A stretch of DNA of 35,501 nt from Lentisphaeria bacterium. GTDB taxonomy: Bacteria > Verrucomicrobiota > Lentisphaeria > Victivallales > UBA1829. Every line of letters starts with the position of its first letter. Position 1 is the first letter of the stretch. Position numbers and translations under genes: made by a program. This document shows positions 24,891 to 33,455 of the stretch, piece by piece. Under the pieces are notes generated by a model, which saw only the letters and a program-made list of their open reading frames with translations, searched no databases and was not told the DNA's origin. The stretch covers positions 1-35,501 of the forward strand of contig JAGCTY010000049.1 of the NCBI GenBank assembly GCA_017963105.1, given 5' to 3'.

Positions 24891-25526
24891 TCAGTTCCCC
24901 TTGACTTTGAGTGCGGCGACGTCGGCACGGGGCGGAAGGACATGGTCGACGAGGCCGTAGGCCATGGCTTCCTCCGCGGACATGAAATAGTCGCGTTCGG
25001 TGTCGTGCTCGATTTTCTTCAGAGTCTGGCCGGAGTGCTTCGCCAGGATCGTGTTCAGCGCGGCTTTCGTGCGCAGGATTTCCTTCGTGTGGATTTCGAT
25101 GTCCGTCGCCTGGCCTTCGGCGCCGCCGAGGACCTGATGGATCATGATGCGGGCGGACGGCAGGGCGTAGCGTTTGCCCCGGGTGCCGGCGGAGAGGAGC
25201 ACGGCGGCCATCGACGCGGCCTGGCCCATGCAGAAGGTGCAGACGTCGCAGGGGAGCGACTGGATCGTGTCGTAGATGGCGAGACCGGCGGTCACCACGC
25301 CGCCGGGCGAGTTGATGTACAGGGAGATGTCCTTCTTCGGATCCTCGCTCTTCAGGAAAAGCAGCTCGGCCACGACCAGGTTCGCGATGGCGTCGTCGAT
25401 GGGGTCGCCCAGCAGGATGATGCGGTCGCGGAGCAACCGGGAATAAATGTCGTAGGAACGTTCGCCGTTTCCGGTCTGCTCGACGACGATCGGCACGAGG
25501 GTGTTGCGGGTTCTTGTCGTTTTCAT
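24891..25526 (-). CDS. clpP: ATP-dependent Clp protease proteolytic subunit ClpP
   Basis: A 211-residue serine protease that forms the double heptameric chamber. The catalytic triad is S105 (CMGQAASM), H130 (MIHQ) and D179 (EHDTERDYF), at the same spacing as in E. coli Clp[21 protein letters not shown] is the typical start. The frame is open upstream to 25610, but the ATG at 25526 is chosen because AAGGAG lies 8 bases before it and the family begins there. It is placed between tig and clpX in the order common to many bacteria. Confidence 0.98.
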   Translation of the reverse strand: MKTTRTRNTLVPIVVEQTGNGERSYDIYSRLLRDRIILLGDPIDDAIANLVVAELLFLKSEDPKKDISLYINSPGGVVTAGLAIYDTIQSLPCDVCTFCMGQAASMAAVLLSAGTRGKRYALPSARIMIHQVLGGAEGQATDIEIHTKEILRTKAALNTILAKHSGQTLKKIEHDTERDYFMSAEEAMAYGLVDHVLPPRADVAALKVKGN

Positions 25527-25637
25527 GGTCTCATCTCCTTGTCTTCTGTTTGTTTCTCTGTCAAAAACGCACGGCCTTCGTGCTTCTTTCGACGCGCAAA
25601 GGCCGGTCATTCTGCTGGCGGAATGGCCAGACTTTGA

Positions 25638-25698
25638 GGCGCCTCCGGGAAGAAGCGCCGTTATAAACGCGCCGGGAGGGCGCTGCGCCCCTCCGGCG
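25638..25698 (-). other. Paired GC-rich hairpins between tig and clpP
   Basis: The 185-base tig-clpP gap holds two inverted repeats. The strong one has arms 25670-25683 and 25685-25698 (14 bases each, two internal mismatches). The second has GGCGC/GCGCC arms (about 25638-25660). Neither is followed by a T-tract, so they look like mRNA processing or stabilising elements, or partial attenuators, and not terminators. Confidence 0.5.
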
Positions 25699-25711
25699 AC
25701 CTGTACGTTTT

Positions 25712-27040
25712 TTACTTCGCAGCGGCTTTCATGCGGCGTTCCGCGAGCACGCCGAGGGTCTTCTCGACGAGGAGCTCGATCTCGAGCTCGTTGAGACGGC
25801 CGGTGCGCTGAAGGATTTCAGCGAGGCGGGCGGGCTCCATGCGGGTCTGCTGGGCCATGTTCTGGATGGCCTGGGCGACTTCCTGTTCGGAGAGCTTGAC
25901 GTCCTCGGCCTTCGCGATCTTGCGCATGATGAAGTTCTTGCGGAGCTGTTCGGAGGCTTTCTTCTTCGCCTCGTCCATGTGCTGGTCCTTCTCGGCTTCG
26001 AACTTCTCAAGGGCTTCCTTGTCCTGTCCGACGGCATACTGGAGCAGCTTGTATTCGTTGTCCGTGGCGGTCTCGAGCGACTTCTTCGGCAGATCGAACT
26101 GCGGGGCCTTTTCGAGGATGGCGGCCTGGATGGACTCCATCGTCTTGGACCGGGTCATGATCTCGGCCTGGCGGACGGCGAGGTCATGATAGAACTTGGT
26201 CAGCTCTTCGGCAGACTTGAACTCCATCTTCTCGGCGAGCTTCGACATGTCTTCGATCGGCTCGCGGCGCTGGCCGTCGTGAACTTTCATCTTGAAGGTG
26301 ACCTTCTGGCCGCGGAGACCTTCTTCGCGCCAGTCGGCAGGGAATTCGGCGGTGAAGGAGCGCTCTTCGCCGACGGTCGCGCCGATCATGGCGGCGTTGA
26401 CGCCGGGGATCATTTCCTGGCCGATCAGGTAGATCCAGGCGGAATCGTTCTTGACAGCGCGCTTCAGAGACTCGGAGGCGTCTTCCGGGAGGACGAAATC
26501 GCTCTCGTAGGAGACATGGAGCATGTCGCCTTCCTTCGCGGCGTCGGTGATGGGCTCGAAACTGCTGTACTGGGCTTTGGCGCGTTCGATGAGGTCCTCC
26601 TCGATCTTGGCGGTGTCTTCCGAAGCCGCGACCTCGCCGAGCTCCTTGTAGTCCGGGAGTTCGAATTCGGGCGCGATCTCGAAATCGCATTTCATCGTGA
26701 ATTCCTTGCCCTCTTCGAGCGTCCCCGCGGGTTCGAGCTTGCTGTAGGAAATGATGTCGAGCTCGTCGGCCTTCTTGGAAAGCAGATCGTATGCGGCGAC
26801 CTGGAGCAGCCGTCCGGCTTCTTCGTCGACGTAGCCTTTATAGCGGGCCTTCACCATGGCGAGCGGAGCCTTGCCGGGACGGAATCCGGGGAGCTGCGCC
26901 TTGCGGGCGACGGCTTTCGTCGCGTTCAGGAAGAGATCGGCGGAAGCCTCGGCGGGGAGCACGAATTTCGCGTCGCGTCCGCAGACGTCGGTGTCGGTGA
27001 TGGTGAGCGTGAATTGTTCTTTCCAGCTGGGAGTGGACAT
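25712..27040 (-). CDS. tig: Trigger factor
   Basis: A 442-residue ribosome-bound chaperone that meets nascent chains at the exit tunnel. The N-terminal ribosome-binding domain has the signature GFRPGKAP (52-59). A PPIase-like middle domain follows (about 155-245; [28 protein letters not shown]), then a long helical C-terminal domain rich in Lys and Glu. Length is near E. coli Tig (432). The frame stays open to 27109, but the ATG at 27040 fits the family start. It is first in the tig-clpP-clpX-eda-prfB run and has a strong promoter at 27145-27173. Confidence 0.96.
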   Translation of the reverse strand: MSTPSWKEQFTLTITDTDVCGRDAKFVLPAEASADLFLNATKAVARKAQLPGFRPGKAPLAMVKARYKGYVDEEAGRLLQVAAYDLLSKKADELDIISYSKLEPAGTLEEGKEFTMKCDFEIAPEFELPDYKELGEVAASEDTAKIEEDLIERAKAQYSSFEPITDAAKEGDMLHVSYESDFVLPEDASESLKRAVKNDSAWIYLIGQEMIPGVNAAMIGATVGEERSFTAEFPADWREEGLRGQKVTFKMKVHDGQRREPIEDMSKLAEKMEFKSAEELTKFYHDLAVRQAEIMTRSKTMESIQAAILEKAPQFDLPKKSLETATDNEYKLLQYAVGQDKEALEKFEAEKDQHMDEAKKKASEQLRKNFIMRKIAKAEDVKLSEQEVAQAIQNMAQQTRMEPARLAEILQRTGRLNELEIELLVEKTLGVLAERRMKAAAK

Positions 27041-27144
27041 GTTTGTCTTGCCTTCGTGATTGGTTATCTGAATGTTTTGTCGGTAGCGGATCCGGACTGC
27101 CCGGCGCAAAACGCACGGACGTTCACAGAAAGATGCGAGTATGT

Positions 27145-27173
27145 AATATACACCCTTTCTTCCTGATTTTCAA
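27145..27173 (-). promoter_or_regulatory. Promoter of the tig-clpP-clpX operon
   Basis: Minus strand: -35 TTGAAA (27168-27173), 17-base spacer ending in GGGTG, -10 TATATT (27145-27150), leader of about 98 bases. It is the best match to the recurrent promoter form of this window. No sigma-32-like or CtsR-like site was seen. Confidence 0.8.
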
Positions 27174-27286
27174 TCCGCTTTCCGGCTTTTTTCCTTATTA
27201 TTTCGATCGGATGATGAACGTGACGATCGTAAAAGCAAACGAAACGGTCAGAAATGGGCGTGCCGCGTTCAGTCGCGAAATCGACG

Positions 27287-28150
27287 TCATTTCGAACGGA
27301 GCCGCGCGAAGACGAACGACACCGCGAACATCGCGCAAGCCAGAAGCACGATCGCCGCGCCGGCGGGCACGTTCGCCCACGGCTGCGCCGAGATCAGCAG
27401 GCCGCCCGCGCAGCTGACGTAGCTGAAGGCCAGCGACAGGAAGAACAGCTGGCGCGAGTTGCGCGCGAAATTCCGCGCGGTCGCCGCCGGGACGATCAGG
27501 ACCGCCGTCACCAGCAGGACGCCCACGGCACGGACGCACAGGATCACGACCAGCGAAAGCAGCGCCGCGAAAAGGTACTGGTATACGGATACCCTGATCC
27601 GGTGCACACCGGCGATCTGTTCGTTCACGGAGATGTGGAGCATGCGGTTCCACGCGAAGAACTGGAACGCCAGGAACGCGACGAGCAATCCCGCCAGAAG
27701 CGCGATCTCGTTGTCGCCGATCGTCAGGATGTCGCCGTACAGGAACATGTTGATGCCGCGCGACGCCTCGCGGTTCCGGCTCACGATCGCGAGCCCGAAC
27801 GCCACCACGGCGGAGAAGATGATGCCGATCACCGTGTCCGTGGAAAGGCGGCTCCCGCGCCGCAGATACATGATGAGCAGCCCGATCGCGAGCGCCAGGC
27901 CGGGCATCGTGAATTCGGGCGGGAGCGACAGGATCAGGCCGAGCGCGACGCCGGCGAACGCCGAGTGTCCGATGGCGTCGGAGAAGAACGACATGCGCGA
28001 GTTCACCACCTGCACGCCGGAGAGCGCGGCGAGCGGGGCAATCAGGAGCAGCCCCAGCATGGCGCGACGCATGAATTCGGGCTCCATGCAGTCCAGCGGG
28101 AACAGCCGCGCGGCAAGGTCGGCGATCCGCAGTACGATCTCATTCAGCAT
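27287..28150 (-). CDS. znuB: Zinc-type ABC transporter permease
   Basis: A 287-residue inner-membrane protein of the ABC-3 family with about eight hydrophobic spans. Typical blocks are MSFFSDAIGHSAFAGVALG (about 67-85), DTVIGIIFS and a late VRAVGVLLVTAVLIVPAATA. It forms the membrane channel of the importer. The ATG at 28150 is chosen because GGAG lies 7 bases upstream; the start overlaps the end of the ATPase gene by 11 bases. The upstream extension of the frame is a shadow of the His-rich ATPase tail. Zinc is inferred from the His-rich partners; Mn or Fe are possible for this family. Confidence 0.9.
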   Translation of the reverse strand: MLNEIVLRIADLAARLFPLDCMEPEFMRRAMLGLLLIAPLAALSGVQVVNSRMSFFSDAIGHSAFAGVALGLILSLPPEFTMPGLALAIGLLIMYLRRGSRLSTDTVIGIIFSAVVAFGLAIVSRNREASRGINMFLYGDILTIGDNEIALLAGLLVAFLAFQFFAWNRMLHISVNEQIAGVHRIRVSVYQYLFAALLSLVVILCVRAVGVLLVTAVLIVPAATARNFARNSRQLFFLSLAFSYVSCAGGLLISAQPWANVPAGAAIVLLACAMFAVSFVFARLRSK

Positions 28151-29075
28151 GGCCGGTCTCCGTTTCATGGTCGTGGCCGTGGTCATGGCCGTGCGAATGG
28201 CCGTGGTCATGGTCGCAGGAACAGCCGCGGTCCGTGCCGTCGACATGGCAATGGTCGTGCAGATGCAGGTGTTCGTTGCGGAGCGGGCAGTTTTCGGGGC
28301 ATTCGCGCACATCCCTCGGGATGCCGTGCAGATCGGGGAGACCGAGGTGCAGTCCGAACGTCTCGGACAGCACCTGATGGGTCAGCGCCACGCGCGGTTC
28401 GCCTTCGCCGAACACCTTGTGGTTCAGGCAGATCACGTGGTCGGCGTGGGCGGTCACGGTCGCCAGGTCGTGGCTGATCATGATCTGCGTGAATCCGCGT
28501 TTTTCGCGGACGCGCCGCAGGAGTTCGCAGCAGATTTGCCCGCCCTTGAAGTCGACCCCGGAGGTCGGTTCGTCCAGGATCAGGATATCGGGCTCCTGAA
28601 GCAGCGCCTGCGCGAGCAGCACGCGCTGGATTTCGCCGCCGGAAAGCGCGCCGAACGCATGGTCGGCAAGGGCGGTGCATTCCACCTCGTCCAGGTACCG
28701 CATGATGCGTTCCACGTGGCGTTTGGAGTGCCCCAGGAAGAGCGGCATGCGCTGAAGACCGGAGAGCAGATAGTCCATGACGGTCATCGGGATGTCGCGG
28801 TCGAACACCAGCCGCTGCGGCACGAATCCGAACCGCGGCTTCCGTCCGGCTTCGTCAAGTCCGGGAAACAGCACTTTGCCGGTATGCTTGATCTGGCCGA
28901 GGACTGCAAGCGTGAGCGTGGTCTTGCCCGCGCCGTTCGGGCCGACGATGGCAGTGAACTTGCCGCGCGGGACATGCGCGCAGACGTCGTCCAGGATGCG
29001 GTTTTCGCCGAGAGTCAGGCCGACATGCTCGAACCGGACCGCATCGGCAGGTGCTGTTTCCGCGGGCGAGTTCAT
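28140..29075 (-). CDS. znuC: Zinc-type ABC transporter ATPase with a His/Cys-rich C-terminal tail
   Basis: A 311-residue ABC ATPase. It has Walker A GPNGAGKT (45-52), signature LSGGE (144-148), Walker B ILILDE (164-169) and the switch histidine H202 (SHD). The ATPase core ends near residue 250. Beyond it a tail (258-311) holds about 14 His with several Cys and Asp in HxH and DHDH patterns. Such stretches are usual in the periplasmic binding protein, much less so in the cytoplasmic ATPase, and could sense or buffer zinc inside the cell. Its ATG shares four bases (ATGA) with the stop of the binding-protein gene. Confidence 0.92.
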   Translation of the reverse strand: MNSPAETAPADAVRFEHVGLTLGENRILDDVCAHVPRGKFTAIVGPNGAGKTTLTLAVLGQIKHTGKVLFPGLDEAGRKPRFGFVPQRLVFDRDIPMTVMDYLLSGLQRMPLFLGHSKRHVERIMRYLDEVECTALADHAFGALSGGEIQRVLLAQALLQEPDILILDEPTSGVDFKGGQICCELLRRVREKRGFTQIMISHDLATVTAHADHVICLNHKVFGEGEPRVALTHQVLSETFGLHLGLPDLHGIPRDVRECPENCPLRNEHLHLHDHCHVDGTDRGCSCDHDHGHSHGHDHGHDHETETGHAE

Positions 29076-30139
29076 TCCGCAAGTGCTTTCTTCATGATTT
29101 CGAGGTTGTTTTTCATCACGTCGAAATAATATCCGGCGGGCGGATCGGCGGGACCGGACGCCATGGGGTCGATCTTCACGACGGCGGCTCCGGTCTCCTT
29201 GCCGATGAGCTTGGCAAGTTCGTCCGGGTACTGCGGCTCCGTGAAGATGACCTTCACGCCGTGCTCCTTGAATTCCTTCGTCATGGCAGTGATCTCGGCG
29301 GGCGACGGCGGCGTCTCGGGATCGGCGAAGATCGCCAGCGGCGTTTCGAATCCGCAGTCGCGCAGGAGATAGTCGAAGATGTTGTGCTGGGCGGCGACAT
29401 GCTTGTCCGCGTACGGTTCGAGCTGCGCCTTGAATTCATCGCCGAGGATCTGGAGACGTTTGTCGAGCTTTGCGGCGTTTTCGCGGAACTTGACCGCGTG
29501 GAGAGGATCGCTTTTCGCGAGCTCACCGGCGATTGTCGCGACAATCTTCCGAGCCTCGTACGGACTGGCGAAGAAATGGCCGTTCTCGCCGCCGTGATGG
29601 TGGTGGTGATGACCTTCCGCCTCGTGGTCATGGTCGTGGTCCGCGTCGTGGTCGTGGTCCGCGTCGTGGTCGTGATCCGCGTCATGCTCCTCATGTTCAT
29701 CATGATCGCCGTCCGCGTCGTGGTCCGCGTCATGGTCATGGTCGTCGCCGCCGATCACTTCGATCCCGGCGCCGGTGTCGACCACCACGATGCCCTTGTT
29801 CGCGGACAGCGCCGCCTTGCAGATATGATCGTCAAGGCCCGCGCCGTTCTTGAACAGCAGAAGCGGCTTGCGGGCGGAGGAGACCTTCATGAGGTCGTTC
29901 GCGGTCAGGACATAGTCGTGGGGGCATCCGGCGTCCGGCGGGGTCAGCAGCTGCGCTTCGATCCCGGTCCCGTCCAGGACTTCCCGGGTCAGAATCCAGA
30001 TCGGATACGTGGTCGCGGCGACGCCGTAGCCTTCCTGGGACGTGGTTTGCACCGTCGTACGGATTTTATCGGGCAGGACAAACAGCACGGCGCACAGCGC
30101 GATGAGCGCGAGCAGGAAACTGATGGTGAAGATTTTCAT
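29072..30139 (-). CDS. znuA: Zinc-binding ABC transporter solute-binding protein with long His/Asp-rich loop
   Basis: A 355-residue cluster-A-I binding protein. The N-terminus (1-23) is a signal or membrane-anchor segment without a clear lipobox. Likely metal ligands are H74 (AGCPHDY), H188 (GHFFASPYEA), H252 (AQHNIFDYL) and E301 (FTEPQYP), matching the three His plus acidic residue of ZnuA-type proteins. Between the first two ligands is a long loop (132-188) of repeated DHD, ADHDHDADHD and six consecutive His, longer than in most ZnuA proteins. The loop is thought to scavenge zinc. It is first in the znuA-znuC-znuB operon, with promoter and inverted-repeat leader upstream. Confidence 0.93.
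   Translation of the reverse strand: MKIFTISFLLALIALCAVLFVLPDKIRTTVQTTSQEGYGVAATTYPIWILTREVLDGTGIEAQLLTPPDAGCPHDYVLTANDLMKVSSARKPLLLFKNGAGLDDHICKAALSANKGIVVVDTGAGIEVIGGDDHDHDADHDADGDHDEHEEHDADHDHDADHDHDADHDHDHEAEGHHHHHHGGENGHFFASPYEARKIVATIAGELAKSDPLHAVKFRENAAKLDKRLQILGDEFKAQLEPYADKHVAAQHNIFDYLLRDCGFETPLAIFADPETPPSPAEITAMTKEFKEHGVKVIFTEPQYPDELAKLIGKETGAAVVKIDPMASGPADPPAGYYFDVMKNNLEIMKKALAE
29594..29746 (-). repeat. Coding repeat for the His/Asp loop of the zinc-binding protein
   Basis: Imperfect tandem units of 6, 12 and 18 bases, mostly alternating His (CAC/CAT) and Asp (GAC) codons with GCG (Ala), encode residues 132-182. The array stays in frame and may vary in length between strains. Confidence 0.85.
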
Positions 30140-30172
30140 TTTTCAGAAATTCCTTTTTTCGGTCTTGCATGT

Positions 30173-30240
30173 ATTTGTTTGTCTATGGATCAATCAAACA
30201 AATGAACCAATTACTATACACGAAAAAACGAAAAAAGCAA
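30173..30240 (-). promoter_or_regulatory. znuACB promoter and inverted-repeat leader
   Basis: Minus strand: -35 TTGCTT (30235-30240), 16-base spacer, -10 TATAGT (30213-30218). Directly after the predicted start site is a perfect 9-base inverted repeat ATTTGTTTG-N13-CAAACAAAT (30173-30181 with 30195-30203). It could be a metal-responsive repressor site or an RNA hairpin. It does not match the E. coli Zur box as I know it. Confidence 0.5.
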
Positions 30241-30316
30241 ATCCCGAGGAGAAGGAGGAAAAGCCATCCGCTGAAACAGGACGCAACTGTCGTTCATGCC
30301 CCGAATAAGGTTGAAT

Positions 30317-32647
30317 TCAGGCGGCGGGAACGCCTGAAGCGGCGGCTCCGGGTTCTCCGTTCTGCGCGTCGTCCTTTTTCGGGTTGAGGATTTCCCGGAT
30401 TCTTTCCATGGTTTCCAGCCCGAACTCGTCATCGGGCGCGATCATCAGCAGATGCCTGCACTGTGCCTCAGCCAGAAGGAATCTCCGGTCCGAGATGCTT
30501 TTTTCGATGACATGCCGCATGCATTCGATCCAGAGCGCGACGACGTCCTCGCGGTAGTTCACGGCGTGGCGCGGGAACTTGAGGACGTCCACGGCCTCCT
30601 GCCAGCGCTCCGCCTCGGACAGCCGTTTCGCGTAGACGAACGCCGGAAGCATGGACGTCTTTTCCATGCCGAACGCCTCCTTCGCGGCCTCCAGCGCCTT
30701 CTGTTCCTCGCCCTTCGCATGGTAGATGTTGGAAAGATTCACGTAAACAAGCGAAGGGATGCGGCAGTTCTTCCTGATCGCCAGGTATTTCTCCTCCGCT
30801 TCATCGAGCCGACCATGCTCGCACAGACGGTTCGCAGCGTAGAACGTGAACTCGGGGGCGTCGGCCGGGGTCGACGCCAGCAGGTCCAGCGCCTCCTTTT
30901 CCTGTTCCGCAGCCCCGTCTTCGGCCGCAAGCATGGCGGCGGCACGGAAGAACTTCCCGAAATGTTCCAGTTTCCCATCGTCCAGGGCATCCAGTTTGTC
31001 GGCCATGGCCGTCAGATCGTCTTCCCGATCGTTTTCCACGCAGAACTCGAAGTATTCGAACAGAAGCTCCAGATTGAATCCGGACTGCTCCACAAGTTCC
31101 CGGAATGCGGCCGCGGCCTCATCGCGCCGGCCAAGCCGGTCGAGTGCCAGCATGTGCAGGAAAAGGACTTTGGAAACGGTTTCCTGATTCATCTCTTCCG
31201 CGGCCGCCAGGATCGGTTCGAGAATGGTCATGGCCTGTTTCGCTTTTCCGTTGAGGATCAGGTATTCGGCGGCGATCAGCTGGAACAGGACGTCGTCCGG
31301 GAATTGTTCCAGCGCCGCCATCAGGTCGGCTTCATTCACCAGGCCCTTCCGGCACTGGTCCGTGAGGATGATATCCGTGAGCATCCGGTTCCCATGCAGA
31401 TACATGGAAAGGATTTTCGCCAGATCGACTATCTGCGACGGGTCCTTCCGGTTTTCCGGCTTCCGCATTTCCCTGGAAATACAATCCAGACAGACCAGCA
31501 AAGCCCGGATGTGCAGGTCGTAAAACGGCTCCGAGGAAAAGATCTCCTTCGCCACGGTCCGGATCTCGCTGAACGATTCGCTTGCAACGGCCACGCGCAG
31601 CCGGATGAAACTGGAGAGGGGAGAATCTATGATCCTGCCGGCTTTTCGGGCGGCGATGACGAGTTTCACATCGTCGTTCTCCAGATATGCGATCAGGATC
31701 TGACAGTAATCCGCCAGGATCCGCAGGGAATCCATTTTCCCCCGCAGTTTCTTTTCCAACGCCCTGAGCTCGTCCAGTCTGCCCGTAAGAACACAGCTTT
31801 CCGCGTACAGGAGATACAGGTCGGTGTCGTCGACGGTCTCCAGATACGGACCTGCAACGTCGACCACATCCCCGAACCGGAACTTCGAATAATAAAAATC
31901 CGCCAGAATCGGTGTTCCCGCGAAATAGTTCGTCTCGACGAGCTGTTTCAGCAGATTTTCGAATTCCGCATCTTCCGCACCGCGCTGTTCCAGACGGCGG
32001 AAGGCAAAGTAAAGCGCTTCGAACCGGATCACGGGATCCTTCGACTGCATGGCCCGGTTCAAATAGGAATCGCGTTCGCTTTCGCGCAATGATTCGTAGA
32101 GGGTCATGAATTCCGCCATCTGTCCCAGTTCATTCCCGCCGAATGCTCCGGGATCGGCTTTTACCACTTTCCGGTAGGCATCGACCCCGTCCTTCGGATA
32201 GCCGGAACGGAAAGATGAGATCACATACAGGTACAGCTCCTGATCCGTGAACGTTTCGTTGCCTTTTTCCATTCGGGCCAGGATGCCGTGCAGAAGCGGA
32301 TAGCTCGCGGACTTCACCGCGCTGGTCAGCAGATTCTCAAGGTATTCCCGGTTCCGCGGGTTCAGGGAAATGGCCGTCTGCCACATCTGCGCCTCCATTC
32401 CGGCGTTGCCGAGCTCGCGGTAAAGATTCGCCAGCACCACGATTTCTTCTTCCGCGTCCGGGTCTTCCTGAACGTACTGCCGGAGAAGACGCTCCGCCAG
32501 CGCGTATTCCCTGTTTTCATAAGCGGTCATGGCTTTGCGGCGCAAACGGGTGTGCCGGAGCGCCTTCACGCCGAAAAAGCCACATGCCAGAAGACTTGTG
32601 AGAAGTGCAAGCCCCAGCACGATCAGAACGATGTTTTTCCGTTTCAT
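30317..32647 (-). CDS. Membrane-anchored TPR-repeat protein
   Basis: A 776-residue protein with one N-terminal membrane span (MKRKNIVLIVLGLALLTSLL onward, about 5-27) and the rest an alpha-helical solenoid. TPR-like units include YALAERLLRQYVQEDPDAEE, NPRNREYLENLL, ADPGAFGGNELGQMAEFM, DALDDGKLEHFGKFF and GRLDEAEEKYLAIRKN. Such proteins usually scaffold complexes; no enzymatic motif was seen. An in-frame ATG at 32683 exists, but AAGGCGG stands 8 bases before the ATG at 32647 and nothing suitable before the other. It follows the small membrane protein and the MEMO-AMMECR1 gene, probably in one transcript. It is a hypothetical protein whose partners are unknown. Confidence 0.8.
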   Translation of the reverse strand: MKRKNIVLIVLGLALLTSLLACGFFGVKALRHTRLRRKAMTAYENREYALAERLLRQYVQEDPDAEEEIVVLANLYRELGNAGMEAQMWQTAISLNPRNREYLENLLTSAVKSASYPLLHGILARMEKGNETFTDQELYLYVISSFRSGYPKDGVDAYRKVVKADPGAFGGNELGQMAEFMTLYESLRESERDSYLNRAMQSKDPVIRFEALYFAFRRLEQRGAEDAEFENLLKQLVETNYFAGTPILADFYYSKFRFGDVVDVAGPYLETVDDTDLYLLYAESCVLTGRLDELRALEKKLRGKMDSLRILADYCQILIAYLENDDVKLVIAARKAGRIIDSPLSSFIRLRVAVASESFSEIRTVAKEIFSSEPFYDLHIRALLVCLDCISREMRKPENRKDPSQIVDLAKILSMYLHGNRMLTDIILTDQCRKGLVNEADLMAALEQFPDDVLFQLIAAEYLILNGKAKQAMTILEPILAAAEEMNQETVSKVLFLHMLALDRLGRRDEAAAAFRELVEQSGFNLELLFEYFEFCVENDREDDLTAMADKLDALDDGKLEHFGKFFRAAAMLAAEDGAAEQEKEALDLLASTPADAPEFTFYAANRLCEHGRLDEAEEKYLAIRKNCRIPSLVYVNLSNIYHAKGEEQKALEAAKEAFGMEKTSMLPAFVYAKRLSEAERWQEAVDVLKFPRHAVNYREDVVALWIECMRHVIEKSISDRRFLLAEAQCRHLLMIAPDDEFGLETMERIREILNPKKDDAQNGEPGAAASGVPAA

Positions 32648-32691
32648 GGCCATTTCCGCCTTCTTTGCGCTGCCTTGTTTCATCGGGAGGA

Positions 32692-33339
32692 TCAGTCTTT
32701 CAATTTAATTCCGGTAGAGGTGAAAAGTACCAGGAAAAAACAGATCGCGATCGTGACAACGAGGATGGTAAGCGGAGCCGAATATGGAGACCTGGAAAGA
32801 TCCTCCTTTTTGCTGACGCCGGTGGAATAAGAGCTGTCCGCTATGATTCGCGGTCTGTTTCTGCTGTCTTTGGATGCTTTGTTTTCGAAGACAAGAAACA
32901 AATAGGAGCCATTTTCCGGGACTATGGATTTTGCCGACGACTCCGCATCCTCCCCGGGAGTATCCGGTGCGTTTTCAGTGTCATTGCCTCCGAGAAAGCC
33001 GATCCCATCCAGATCGATCCTGTCAAAAGAGACGGCATGATCATAGACGGAAAGACGCTCTTCCGCCTGAAATACGGATAAAGCCGCGGGTTCCGCCTCC
33101 GGAAAATCCCTTCCCGATAACGAGATCCATCCTTTTTCCGGTCCGGCTGTTCCGTTACGATCCGAAAGATGATCGAAATACCGCTCGATGGAATTGCCGC
33201 CCGGTGCGGCAGCACGTCCGCTTTCGGGATCGATCATTTCCCTGTAATCATTTTCGTCGACCGCATCCTCCGCAACGACAAAACCGATGCCGACCGCGAA
33301 AATAAGTGCGGCGGTAAAAATGACGCTGCGGAGTTTCAT
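32692..33339 (-). CDS. Hypothetical type I membrane protein
   Basis: A 215-residue protein I do not recognise. It has an N-terminal signal peptide (MKLRSVIFTAALIFAVGIGF, cut near VVA-ED), an acidic extracytoplasmic middle (about 25-185) with little repeat structure, one C-terminal membrane span (about 187-206, APLTILVVTIAICFFLVLF) and a short basic tail ending KLKD. The predicted topology is outside body, inside tail. The frame is open further upstream, but there it mirrors the AMMECR1 coding region; the ATG at 33339 with AAAGG about 10 bases before is the natural start. It lies between the MEMO-AMMECR1 gene (116-base gap) and the TPR gene (44-base gap). Confidence 0.7.
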   Translation of the reverse strand: MKLRSVIFTAALIFAVGIGFVVAEDAVDENDYREMIDPESGRAAAPGGNSIERYFDHLSDRNGTAGPEKGWISLSGRDFPEAEPAALSVFQAEERLSVYDHAVSFDRIDLDGIGFLGGNDTENAPDTPGEDAESSAKSIVPENGSYLFLVFENKASKDSRNRPRIIADSSYSTGVSKKEDLSRSPYSAPLTILVVTIAICFFLVLFTSTGIKLKD

Positions 33340-33455
33340 GGCAAAATACCTTTCTTGTTTTTTTCCTGTAAGGGTTTTGCGGCTTCTTTCGAATTCGGGA
33401 GCCGGTCCGGGGGTGTTCTGTGGTCCGTGACCGCCGGATCGTGCGGAACGGAATC

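Noticed and set aside
28151-28312. N-terminal extension of the permease, rich in Thr and Ala
   Set aside because: It is an out-of-frame reading of the His-rich ATPase tail; GGAG and the hydrophobic start fit the ATG at 28150.
29594-29746. Possible CRISPR-like array in the zinc-binding protein
   Set aside because: The repeats are short, uneven and encode His/Asp in frame, with no spacers of even length and no cas genes.
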